NCBI GenBank assembly: GCA_030704615.1
Contig: JAKLZA010000024.1
Location: 1-47,000 of the forward strand
Length of the DNA stretch: 47,000 nt
Origin: Takakia lepidozioides
Taxonomy: Eukaryota; Streptophyta; Takakiopsida; Takakiales; Takakiaceae
Direction of reading: 5' to 3'
Positions 34,473-47,000 of this stretch are shown one piece after another. Each line of letters opens with the position of its first letter. Within the stretch, counting starts at the first letter, position 1. The position numbers and the translations under genes are program-made. The notes under the pieces were generated by a model. That model saw nothing but the letters and a program-made list of their open reading frames with translations. It searched no databases and was not told the DNA's origin.

Positions 34473-36772
34473 TTGCAGGTCCTGGGGTCTCAGGTCTGCA
34501 GTCACACACGGGCATTTGGTGGGAATCAGAGAAGTGGCAAGGGTTTGAGGCTTGGAACGGCCACCATTGCCACTGCTTGTAGTGGCGAGCGGGAAACAGC
34601 TCCGAAAAGGGAAGGGAGCCACCAGGCGATTTCTAGGAGTAGAGTGGATGTGAGCACAGTGTGCAAGGAGGGACGATGGACGGGCAGTGCAGCTCTTGGA
34701 TCTGATGGAGCAACGAGGCTTTTGGCATACTCCGCAACATGTGCTCGTCTCCTGCAGGGTTATGGAAAGACGAAGGCCCTGGCAGATGGAAAGCGTGTCC
34801 ATGCCCACATAATCAAAAGTGAATTTGCAGGAAACCAATTCCTGGGAAACTCGGTTGTCAGCATGTACTGCAAGTGCGGGAGTGTGGAGGATGCTCGCCA
34901 AGTGTTTGACAAAATGCCTGAACGTAATATAGTCTCATGGACTGCGATGATTGCAGGATTAGCTAAGCAAGGGCATGGCGGAAAGGCATTCGACCTGTTT
35001 TGGCAAATGCAACGAGAAGGCCTGGAGCCAACAAGGTCACATTCATGAGCATCCTGAGTGCATGTGCCAGCCCACTGGCTGGAACAAGGCAAACGGCTCC
35101 ATGCCGACATCGTTGAGGCTGGACTGGAGTCGCTGGACTTGGAGTTTAGAGGTAGAAGTGGGAAACGCCTTGTCAGCATGTATTGCAAGTGCGGGAGTGT
35201 GGTTGAGGCTCGGCAAGTGTTTGACCAGATGCCGAAGCGAGATGTGATCTCATGGAATGCGATGATTGCAGGCTTATCTCAGCAAGGGCACGGTGCAGAG
35301 GCATTGGAAGTCTTTTCAGATGCAACGAGAAGGGCGTCAGGGCAAACAACGTCACTTGCATCGGCATTCTCAATGCATGTGCTACCCCAGCAGCTCTGGA
35401 ACAAGGCAAGCGGCTCCATGCGGGCATAATCAAAGCTGGATTTGACTCGGATGTCCGAGGGGGGACTACCCTTGTCACTATGTATTGTAGGTGCGGAAGT
35501 GTGGTGGATGCACGCGGAGTATTCTTTAAGATGCCACAGCGAGATGTGGTGTCATGGAATGCGATGATTGGAGGGTGCTAACATGGTGTGAGTGGGAGGC
35601 CTTGGAACTCTTTCGGCAGATGCAACTAGAGGGAGTGAAACCAAACAAGGTCACTTTCATTAGCATCCTCGGTGCATGCGCCAGCCTAGCAGTCCTGGAA
35701 GAGGGCAGGAGGGTCCATGTCCGCATCATCGAATCTGGATGTGAGGCAGATGTCTTTGTGGGGAGTGCCCTTGTCGACATGTATTCCAAATGCGGGAGTG
35801 TGGAGGATGCGAGACAAGTGTTCGACAAAGTTTTCAAAAAAGAAGTGGTCTTGTGGAATGCGATGATTATAGGATATGCCCAGCACGGGCATGGGAAGGA
35901 GGCTCTCCAACTCTTTGGACAGATGGATCGGGAAGGAGTGAAGCCTGATGAGGTCACATTTATTGGTGTTCTCTCTGCATGCAGCCATGTGGGTTTAGTG
36001 GCTGAAGGCATATCACTTCCTATCTATGAGTCAAGATCATGGCTTGGAAACCAACTAAAAAGCACTATATGGATGCATGGTTGACCTTCTTGGTCGTGCA
36101 GGACGCCTGAATGAAGCAGAGGACTTGATGAAAAAAATGCCATTTGAACCAGATGCTCCAATGTGGGGAGCTTGCTTAGTGCCTGCAGACTCCATGGGAT
36201 ATATGCAACTAGCGGAGCGTGCTGCAGAATGTTTCTTGAGCTGGAACCAGAAGATTCTGCAGTGTATGTGCTGCTTTCAAACATCTATCTTTGGGTGGTA
36301 AATGGGATGATGTAGCAAAGGTGCGGAAAACAATGCATGAAAGAGGTGTGAAAAAGGAGTTAGGGCGCAGCTGGTTGAGGTTGAGAACAGGATACATACG
36401 TTTCTTGTAGAAGATAGATCACACCCACAAACAAAGGGTATCTATGCAGAGTTGGACAGATTGACTAGGGAGATGAAGGAGGCAGGTTATGTTCCTGACA
36501 CACGCTTTGTATTATATGAGGTGGATCAACATCAAAAAGGAATTAGCTCTCTGCCACCACAGTGAAAAGCTGGCCATTGCTTTCGGCTCATTAGCACTCC
36601 CCCTGGGACACCCATCCGTGTTATCAAGAACCTTAGAGTATGTGGTGATTGCCACACTGCAACCAAGTTCATATCCAAGATTGTTGGGCGGGAAATTGTT
36701 ACAAGGGATGCCAGCCGCTTTCATCACTTTAAGAATGGGGGTGTGTTCTTGTGGAGATTATTGGTTTTGAGT
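34473..36772 (+). CDS. PLS-type PPR protein with DYW domain, copy 1 (frame-broken)
   Basis: Probable organelle RNA-editing factor: PPR repeats bind RNA base by base and the DYW domain is a cytidine deaminase. Repeat landmarks recur: [20 protein letters not shown] with [76 protein letters not shown] motifs follow ([27 protein letters not shown]), then the DYW domain: [40 protein letters not shown] and CSCGDYW, here ending DYWF. The coding frame changes many times (near 34683, 35027, 35323, 35580, 36010, 36230, 36590 and 36738), so as written no full protein can be made. The start is unsettled: the spot aligned with the copy 2 Met reads VDVSTV. A tandem paralogue lies 2.4 kb downstream on the same strand. 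Confidence 0.8.
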
Positions 36773-38720
36773 GAAACAAGCAACGAATGTGATCTTCCAA
36801 ATTATGAATTATGCGGTCCACATCTTGCAAGCTGAGGGTAATGCCAACGTCCATAAGGCTCTGGTCTAATGGAAAAGTGTCGTCTTTATATCTTGGATTC
36901 TTGAGCAGATTATGTTGCAAGCTTGTCGCATTGTCTATTTGAGATTGATATACTGTTTTGATGAGCATTCTGGTTGCCATGGGTTAGTATGCTGGGGTGC
37001 CTTGTTTCTCAAAGCAGGATTGTTGATGCAAGGGAATAATGAGGGCAGGGCGGGCTAAAGTTAGACCATCAATGGTGGATGGAGGGGGTTTGGTGCTACA
37101 GTGCCTTGGTTGCATTAATATGTGCATGTCGGCGGTTAGTATGCTTATCTGGAATCCTGCATTTTCTGTGAGACTGTGTTACAGGTTTGTAACCATTTTT
37201 GTGGTGCAATGTCTTGGGGTGAGGTGGGGTGTTCATTGATCTTGGTTGCCTCCAGCCTCATCTTTGAAGTAATCCAGATCAGGTTTCATCATTTGTGCAT
37301 CGAAATATGGGTACTGTGCTGTCCAAGGTGATGTTCTCACATCCTCACTTGCAAGGAAATTGGCAGTGGAAAGTTGAAAGTCAAAATCAGAGAGGGCGAG
37401 CATGGAAAGTGGACTAAGAGAATGTGCTTGTAGTGGGTCATAATTAGCCAACCACAATATTCCAGGAACATGTCCTTGTGACGGCTCTGGAAAGGGGCAA
37501 ATTCAAGTAATTGATTCCTGGATGGTTTTTCTAACAGGGGCTGGCACATATGCAGGCTTGCAGGCTTTCCTCTGTGTGCCTTCCTGGCGACTGACAGCAT
37601 AGGAAAAGGAACACGGAAGTCGAGGACAGATAATAACAAGAGATTCTTAATCACATTTGCCCTCTTTTAAGGTATTGATTGGTGAGATGAGAACTCTGAA
37701 GGAAACTGCTAATCTCAGATGTGTTATGCAGCTGACGTGTGCTGTAATCCCTACTAAATCTGCAAATGTTGTATGGCTTGTAATCGGAAAAATGACCTCC
37801 GTGAGATCCATTTTGAAGCCACATTATGACATTTCCAGTCACTGGAATAAGAGGCTGGCCTGTACATAACATGTTTTGACCTTTTTCTTTCAAACTTTGG
37901 GGACTCCGCCCACTTCGGGATTTTTTCTGCGAAGAAGAAGAAAGCCCTCCAGTGCAAATCACAGCAATAGTGTGAGCAACATGTGTTCCAAAAATCTTCA
38001 GATCCTTCTTGCAACTGACCCCAGTCACGAGCTTTGTTTGCATCAACAGGATGGCCAGTTAAGGGGCACCGAGGACATGTTTAACGAGACTCTTTGGCTT
38101 GTGTCACGTGTACAAATGACATTGAACCTGCATGTAAAGTGCCCAGTGATGGTTTGGTGAATCCAGCTGGCTTCCCCCCGCAATATCTTCCCTTTCTCTC
38201 TCACCAAATATATTGTAAATCAGAGTGATTTCAGCTCAAGCAGCAGCCTTACAAGTCCTTACCATTTTGCAGATCTCTCGCAGGCATTACAATTTGTGGC
38301 AAAAGATTCTACCCGAGTGCTGTGTGAAACCCTCCAATCCAAAAGCTATCAGCCCCCATTAGGCTCCTCGTTTTCCTTGTGATCGAGCAAGGGAGAAGAA
38401 AGTAAAGCTTTCACAAAGTGGGAGAGAGAGAGAAAGGAGGGAAGGAGGCTCGCTTCTCAAAAAGTAAAGGCTCATTAATGCCAAGTTCCCTTCCAAGCAT
38501 TCTCATTTGGTTGGCTACAAACATGCAGACCCTCCTTTGAGCCTTAACCTTTACAGAGTCTTCGCACTAACTTACCAGCGAAGAGGATGGGGAAAAGCAC
38601 AGCAGGGGCCATGTTGTTCAGCCGAATGTTAGAGTGGCGCAGATGATGATGACCTGCAGCCCTCGTGAAATGAGAAGGCCCTACTTTGGATCCCATTTCT
38701 GGCTCCCATAAGCCCCTTTG
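36773..38720. other. Spacer between the two PPR genes
   Basis: No supported gene on either strand. It ends in the duplicated segment that starts at 38721. Confidence 0.5.
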
Positions 38721-38922
38721 AGCTTCGAGTGGACGTGATGAACTTCAGTTTGTTTTCTCTTCTCCTCCTAGCGACGGATCCATGGAAGCTGTTGTGAGGA
38801 GAGAATGGTTCACAATGCGACCTCCGAAGCTTCGAGGGGACGTCATAAACTGTCTTCTTCTCGTAGCCAACGGACCTATGAAAGCCGTTTGACCTGGGAG
38901 AATGGTTCAGAAGGCGACCTCC
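38721..38922. repeat. Tandem duplication, about 100-bp unit
   Basis: Units 38721-38825 and 38828-38922 both start AGCTTCGAG followed by GGACGT and both end GAGAATGGTTCA, a short variable stretch, then GCGACCTCC. Internal length differs by about 10 bases. The pair lies some 300-500 bases before the second PPR gene. Confidence 0.75.
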
Positions 38923-39225
38923 AAAGCGCTGTCTGAGTACCTCTGCAATATTCGGTATGATCAAGTTTCCTTCCTTTCGTTTATGTGTGTGAAAAAATAA
39001 GATCAGAAGTTACAACTTGCAAAAAGTGATCCCTGCCAGTTCAAACGCTGAAAAATTAGGCTTTCTGGGGATGGTCATCATACAGCGGTCCGGTTTCAAG
39101 TTTGGAATCATCTCGGTAGGATGGATCAATCAGGATGTGATGTTACAACTGGGGTGGAAATTCCTCCCTGGAAATGGGCAACAGAGTGAGGCATTGACCC
39201 TTTCGGCTGACGTGGATCACGCAGG

Positions 39226-41491
39226 GTGGTGGGGTTTCAATTGTGGAATCAGACCGAATTACTTGCTGGGCATCAGAGTCTGGGCCTGGGCACGCCCTCA
39301 ATCATTCTTGCTTCTAATGGAGAGCAAAGATGTGATGGAGATGGACACCACGAGTACATTTGTGGAATTAGTGGGAATATGAGCACAGTATTCAAGGAAG
39401 GACGATTGAAGGAGGCAGTGCACAATCTGGATCTCGTGGAGCACCAGGGCTTTCGGACATATTCCAATATCTGTGCTCGTCTCTTGCAGGGCTATGGTAA
39501 GATGAAGGCCTTGGCAGATGGCAAAGGCGTCCACGCCCACATCATCAAAAGTGGATTCCAGCCTGACGCTTTCCTTGGAAATACTCTAGTGTGCATGTAT
39601 GTGAAGTGCGGAAGTGTTGTGGATGCCCGCAGAGTGTTCGATAGCATGCCTAAGCGAGATGTGATCTCATGGAATACCATGATTGCAGGATTGGCTCAGC
39701 AAGGGCACGGGGAAGATGCCTTTAAACTCTACAGGCAAATGCAAAAGGAAGGCATGAATCCTGATGAGATCACTTTTCATCAGCATCCTTAAAGCGTGTG
39801 TGAGCCCTGCAGATCTGGAACAGGGCAAGCAGGTCCATGCTGGCATCATGGAAGCCGGATTAGGGTCGGCTGTCCGAGTGGGGACTGCTCTTGTCAGCAT
39901 GTATTGCAAGTGTGGGAGCGTGATGACTGCACGCCAAGTGTTTGATTGCATGCCTAAACGAGATGTGGTATCATGGAATGCAGTGATTGGAGGATCTGCT
40001 CAGCATGGCCATGGTGAGGAGGCTTTTGAACTTTTACAGCAAATGCAAAGAGCAGGCATGAAGGCAGACAGGATCACTTTCATGAGCATCCTCAACGCAT
40101 GCGCTAACCCAGCTGCACTGGAACAAGGCAAGCGGCTTCATGCAGACATCATTAAAGCTCAATTTGAATCAGATATCCGAGTAGGGACTGCCCTTGTCAG
40201 CATGTATTGCAAGTGTGGGAGTGTGGTGGATGCATGCCAAGTGTTTGACAGAATGGTTAAGCGAGATGTGGTCTCATGGACTGCTATGATCACAGGATTA
40301 GCTCAGCATGGTCATGGTGATGGGGCCTTGGACCTCTTCTGGCAGATGCAAAGAGAAAGCATGCAGCCTGACAAGGTCACTTTTATTAGCATCATCAATG
40401 CATGTGCCAGCGTAGGCATCCTGGAAGAGGGCAAGAGTGTCCACAGTCATACCAGAAAATTTGGCTTTGAGTCAGATATCCGAGTGCAAAATGCCCTCAT
40501 TGACATGTATTGCAAATGTGGCAGTCTGGGTGATGCACAGGGAGTGTTTGACAGAACTCTTGAACGAGACATCATCTCATGGACTGTAATGATCACTGGA
40601 TTTGCCCAGCATGGGTGTGGTAAGGAGGCCCTGCAACTCTTTGAACAGATGCAATGGGACGGCGTGAAAGCCAGATGATTTACATTGGTTGGTGTCCTCT
40701 CTGCATGCAACCATGCGGGCCTAGTGCATGAAGGTCGTCACTACCTGCATTCAATGATTCAACAGCATGGCATCACACCAACACGTGAGCACTATGGCTG
40801 TCTAGTTGACCTTCTTGGTCGCGCAGGGCACTTGGATGAGGCAGAAGACCTTCTCGATAAAATGCCCTTTAAGCCAGATGCTCCAATCTGGGGTGCCTTG
40901 CTTGGTGCCTGTAGAATCCACGGCAATGTTAGGCTGGCAGAGCGTGCTGCAGAATGTGTTCTCAAATTAGAACCACAAAATGCTTCAGTCCACGTGCTAC
41001 TGTCAAACATCTATGCTGTTGCAGGCAGATGGAATGATGTAGCAAAGATCAGGAAAATGATGGAGAACAGAGGCATGAAAAAGGAGCCAGGGCGCAGCTG
41101 GATTGTGGTTAATAGTAGAGTACATGCCTTTGGTGCAGAAGATAAATCACACCACAAACAGAGGAGATCTATACTGAGTTGCAGAGACTAAATCAACAAA
41201 TGGGGGAGGCAGGATATGTGCCTGACACAAGCTTCGTCTTACATGATGGATCAGCATCAGAAGGAACAGGCTCTCTGCTACCATAGTGAAAAGCTTGCCA
41301 TTGCTTTTGGGCTCATCAGCATACCCCATGGGACACCTATCCGCATAATCAAGAATCTTCGGGTGTGTGGTGATTGCCACACGGCCGCAAAGTTCATATC
41401 CAATATTTTGGACGTGAAAATTATTGCAAGGGATGCTAATCGCTTTCATCACTTCAAAATGGGGGTGTGTTCTTGTGGAGATTACTGGTGA
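39226..41491 (+). CDS. PLS-type PPR protein with DYW domain, copy 2 (frame-broken)
   Basis: Probable organelle RNA-editing factor, paralogous to the gene at 34.5 kb. Candidate starts are 39226 and 39379 ([17 protein letters not shown]). At least four PLS blocks follow: [60 protein letters not shown] and [20 protein letters not shown]. Then come E motifs ([53 protein letters not shown]) and a DYW domain with [42 protein letters not shown] and a proper CSCGDYW stop. The longest clean run is 39764-40678. Breaks: an extra T at 39774-39777, TGA at 40676-40678 produced by two nearby compensating indels, a missing C at 41152, and a 2-base loss near 41248. Without these, one continuous protein of about 740 residues would be read. 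Confidence 0.88.
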
Positions 41492-42051
41492 TATCATCCG
41501 ATCCACAATCATAACCTTAAAAGCTACCGGTCTTTGTCTAAACTTGTTCTTCTTCTTCAGTCCAGCTGGGTTACACCTATAATCCTTCAGGTTTCTGTTC
41601 AAACGAACCAAGAGTCTATCACTCTCACTCTTCGTGTGATGGAAGCCATTGCATACAACCATCGAGTCTTTTGCAACTAGAGTATGTTTGAGCAGTATTA
41701 CATCTACTTCCAGTTACTTAAATATAGCTGTCTCGCCTGATCTCAAAGTGAGCTTGCGTGATGGGTTGAGGAAAATTGAGCTATATATGACCTCTGATTG
41801 TGGACAGCGAGCATTTTGGCCCGAAGAATCCTAAGTCAGTACCTGGAAGATATGTCACAAGTTTTCAGAGAAGAGAGCGTGGTGCTTCTGTCCAGAAAGA
41901 CCTTTGCAGCTGAAGAATTATCACTCCCACACGACTGCCAAACCAACAGCTTAGACACAAGGACCAATCTCAAGCCACTTCACAGGAAAACCAACCTTCC
42001 CGAGAAACCCTACAACACTCTCCCAGACGATGCAATGAAGAAATGTTTTCT

Positions 42052-42060
42052 AAACCCTAA
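42052..42060 (+). promoter_or_regulatory. Telo-box (AAACCCTAA) upstream of RPL10
   Basis: AAACCCTAA followed by ACCCC lies about 215 bases before the RPL10 start codon. Telo-boxes are a known, frequent promoter element of plant ribosomal protein genes, so position and neighbour agree. Confidence 0.6.
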
Positions 42061-42273
42061 ACCCCTTCCTATCTTACTCAGCGTGTGTCCAAATCTCAGC
42101 CGCCCAAAACGGAGAATAGATGGATCTCCGCCGTATGTACTAGAAGATGTGAGGGAAAGATAGATACGCAGGCCTTAGCTTCTTAGTTTGGCCTTCGTCT
42201 TGTTCGAGTTCTCTCGGTCAGGCTGCCTGAGCTCATCTGTTCCGTGGTTGCGTCTCGAACTCCAGGTGCTGCG

Positions 42274-44330
<2,057 letters not shown>

Positions 44331-45331
44331 ATTGAATTTGGCAGATGATATTGAACATTGCCGTTTGTTTGTGGCTCATCCACATGATATCATACGTGGA
44401 AAATGGTTCTCTTTTGCTAGTTGTATCTGGCTAAGAAGAGACACCCTACTGAGAAGCCCACTAATCTGTCTACATGTGTCCCTGCCTGTCTATTTTCTAT
44501 TCCATACTTTCAGCATGTTCTCCTCCAAATCTTGTTGCACTTAAAATATATAGCTTCATCTCCAAGCCACATCCAATGTTCACAGAGGAATGGATCTCAG
44601 TTGTCTTGGTCTTTTAGTTGTCCTGCACTGCTGCATAGTAGTGATGGTGGTTCAAAACAGGTTAGCATTTCAAGCTGGGAGTTTAGACTTGGTTCTAAGC
44701 CTGTTTCTCTGAACAGACGCTTGATATGTCTATAAAGTCTATGATGTCACTAACCTGTACTATAGGCTTCATGTCACTGTGAGTGCTGCAGCCTTGATTT
44801 CGTTATCCCACCGACGTTCAGGCATCTATGTACTCTGTTTCCTTGGCTGCAGCCTGCTTCTTCTCTCCTCTTAAGCTGGGCCTTCCTCACTGCCTGTTGT
44901 GTGGTATGCTTAATAGCCTTGGTAAGTTCAGTTTTTCCCCACTTTCATAAACTACAGAAAGTGGAGAAACCTGAGGTAAAACAGACATGTAAGGTTCATT
45001 CTCTACAATACATTCCAGCATCCATTCAGTAGCGGCACTGGCCGTCGTGTTAGTTACTACGAAGTGGTGTGCACAACTACGTATCACACAGAGCCCACCC
45101 CTAAAAGGGGCAGTAGCTGCAAGGGGAAGAGGCTCCTCTTGCAGTTGGTGTCATACATATATATATATATGCTTCACACACACCGTGAAGTGTGGTCACT
45201 GATTTATTGGCCCCTCTTCATTCTAAAGAGGAGACTACGCATCAGTGTCGAAAAGTTTATTTGGTGGTGAGGCCTATATCCTCATACACACTTACCACCT
45301 CTTGGGGTTCCGACAAAAAAAAAACATCTTG
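44331..45331. other. 3' flank of RPL10, no gene seen
   Basis: ORFs on both strands carry no recognisable motif. A TA run lies near 45157-45169. Confidence 0.5.
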
Positions 45332-45682
45332 ATGGATGACTCAAGGCAAATGCGGCTCGACAACACCGGCTCCGATTATGCGGAAAAAGTCCGGGACGGA
45401 ACAAACAAGCCAATGAGAACCTGGGAAAATTGTACAAGAGAAGGGGGCAGCTGGGCAACTGCATCACAGGGCTCCGTGTCATGGGACACTGAAGGAGGCT
45501 GCGAGGCTGGCGTGCCTGGCCCGACGGTTATGGTGGTGACCATCCCTCGCCACCCACCCTCACACTCTGTGCCCCCTCAAGGCCTTCCTCCCCCTGTCGA
45601 CAATACTGCTACTGCACTGCATCAACTTGCTACTGCCGCCTCCCAGGTCCCCCCCATACCTGCGCTCTCCCTCAGTCTGTAG
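45332..45682 (+). CDS. Unrecognised ORF, 116 residues
   Basis: ATG-to-TAG frame starting MDDSRQMRLDNTGSDYAEKV, with a Gly/Ser middle and a Pro-rich end (PSHSVPPQGLPPPVDNTATA). No domain is recognised. It could be a 5' exon of a downstream gene or a chance ORF. Confidence 0.2.
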   Translation: MDDSRQMRLDNTGSDYAEKVRDGTNKPMRTWENCTREGGSWATASQGSVSWDTEGGCEAGVPGPTVMVVTIPRHPPSHSVPPQGLPPPVDNTATALHQLATAASQVPPIPALSLSL

Positions 45683-46479
45683 AGTTGGATTGGTGGGCGC
45701 TCACCAAACTCACGCACATGAGGTATCTACAGTCTGAGGGATTCTCTCTGCTTTGCAGTGATTTCTTTCACGTATGTGAGTGAGAGAGAGACCCGAGAGA
45801 GAGGGGGAGTGGAAGGAGAGTGTTGAAATTCGCCTGACGTGGGATGTGTGAGTCACTGAAGAGGGCTTTCTTGCCCAAAAAGGATTGGATTGCTTGCACA
45901 AGGGAGGTAATTGACATGCAGAGGGAGTGCTAGGTCATCATGTTAGTTGTCTATGAGGCTGGAACTTTGGTCCGTGCAGAATGCATAGGCAGGCGGCTCA
46001 AGGGCATTATGTGCGAGGCATTGTTAATGGTAGCCAGGACATGGCGTGTTGCACGGGGTAGTCCGTGTTTGAACTCTGGGCACAGTCATTTGTGCAACTA
46101 GAGATGCCACATATGTGGCTGGTGGAAGTATGTAGCAGGTACACTTAGGGCTGGCATGCTTCTCGAATGGAATGACAAACCTGGAACTCATAGTACCAGA
46201 GTATCATGGAGTGAGTTGGGGCCAGGCTGGTTTTTTGGTACAGTCAACAACTGCTTTCTTTGAGTCAGAGCATACACTGGGTACGAATATGAACAACTTG
46301 GAGGTTCTGCACAGAATATTAATTTTGAAGATAGCAGGAGTGTCCTTGTCAAGGTCAAAATCTTAGTCAGTGTCGGAGGCTACATTGGCCAGAGATATGC
46401 ATAAAGCACAGTGGTACGAGATTGTCTCTGCAATAAGGGGTAAGGTAAGGGTTGAGAATTGAAGTTTCCACTTTGGCAC
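45683..46479. other. No gene seen
   Basis: Unassigned sequence between the 45.3 kb ORF and the partial gene at the right edge. Confidence 0.45.
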
Positions 46480-47000
46480 ATGCTGTCAAAGAAAAAGAGG
46501 GGAGGACCTCCGGCTCTGAACCAACTGAAGCCCGACAATAAATGGTTTGCCTATTACAAGGAGAAGTTTGGTTCTCAAAACAGATACAACAGATCTTGAA
46601 GACAAGTCTGGGCTGGCCATAGAGAGAGGTGGGACATCATCCAGCAGTCGCGAGACTGGACAGAGGCCATGTAGCATGAAAGGCAACGACTCCATTGTGT
46701 TGCCCATTACCTTCAAGCGTGCCACTTCCCACCATGATGACGAACAGTGCAAAAGTCCAGCAGTGGGTAATCGTGAGCGCAAATTGGATCTGTTCCAGCG
46801 TAGCATTAGCTTAAGAGGCTTGGAGCGTGATGACACACGACGGCGAGCAAGCCAACTGTCCAAAGACACAGAAAGCATATACTCACAGAAGCCTTATGCT
46901 GGACCAGCATTCAGGAGGACAGCATCACTGATCAAGGATGATAAGCATACATCATTGCAGAACAGCCCTCCTGCGGTGCGAGAGGTGCATCGCAACCAAT
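46480..47000 (+). CDS. 5' part of an unrecognised gene, runs off the window
   Basis: From ATG 46480 the frame reads MLSKKKRGGPPALNQLKPDN then KWFAYYKEKFGSQNRYNRS and meets TGA at 46594-46596. The overlapping frame takes over smoothly (LEDKSGLAIERGG) and stays open to the window edge, with a polar, Ser/Arg-rich, probably disordered sequence (RERKLDLFQRSISLRGLERD, YAGPAFRRTASLIKDDKH). The switch looks like one more indel. RRTAS and RRAS resemble basophilic kinase sites. I do not recognise a family. The minus-strand ORF over 46486-46878 is its antisense shadow. Confidence 0.4.

Noticed and set aside
46486-46878. Minus-strand ORF of 130 codons
   Set aside because: Leu/Ser/Arg-rich shadow of the plus-strand frame, which reads as a more natural protein and stays open to the edge.

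Overview
This window is nuclear DNA from a land plant. The genes are split by short GT-AG introns (down to 77 nt). Two genes encode PLS-type pentatricopeptide repeat proteins with a C-terminal DYW domain, the plant organelle RNA-editing type. The other recognisable proteins match plastid ferroportin, SWI3D, ribosomal protein L10 and a TRPC4AP homologue. The PPR repeats resemble those of lineages with heavy editing (lycophytes, ferns, hornworts, some mosses), so a seed-free plant is my guess. The species cannot be fixed from the sequence.

Layout. 0.3-5.2 kb (+): an IREG3/MAR1-type ferroportin gene containing two tandem, alternative copies of one 125-nt exon. 6.8-10.1 kb: an unrecognised 3' exon (-), an antisense DYW remnant, and two unassigned ORFs. 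10.8-16.3 kb (-): a TRPC4AP (TRUSS)-like gene with about 15 exons. 16.4-27 kb: an AT-rich block rich in mobile DNA: two tRNA-related SINE-like elements, an 827-bp TTAA-flanked MITE, a Ty1/copia reverse transcriptase relic, a Helitron-type endonuclease relic, a 256-bp MITE with an 8-bp target duplication, a 31-bp tandem repeat and a short telomere-like tract. 27.9-31.7 kb (+): a SWI3D-type chromatin-remodelling subunit with SWIRM, ZZ, SANT and C-terminal coiled coil. 34.4-36.8 and 39.2-41.5 kb (+): two tandem paralogous PPR-DYW genes. 42.3-44.3 kb (+): RPL10 with a telo-box upstream. 46.5 kb to the end (+): the start of an unrecognised gene.

The genes do not form a pathway or operon. They are independent nuclear genes, with a plastid/mitochondrial theme in the ferroportin and the PPR editing factors. 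A technical signal runs through the window: nearly every homology-supported gene is broken by 1-2 base indels, mostly in homopolymers, including housekeeping RPL10. This looks more like uncorrected consensus error than real pseudogenisation, so intact reading frames should not be assumed or excluded. The most interesting biology is the pair of duplicated ferroportin exons, whose equal length and phase force mutually exclusive use.
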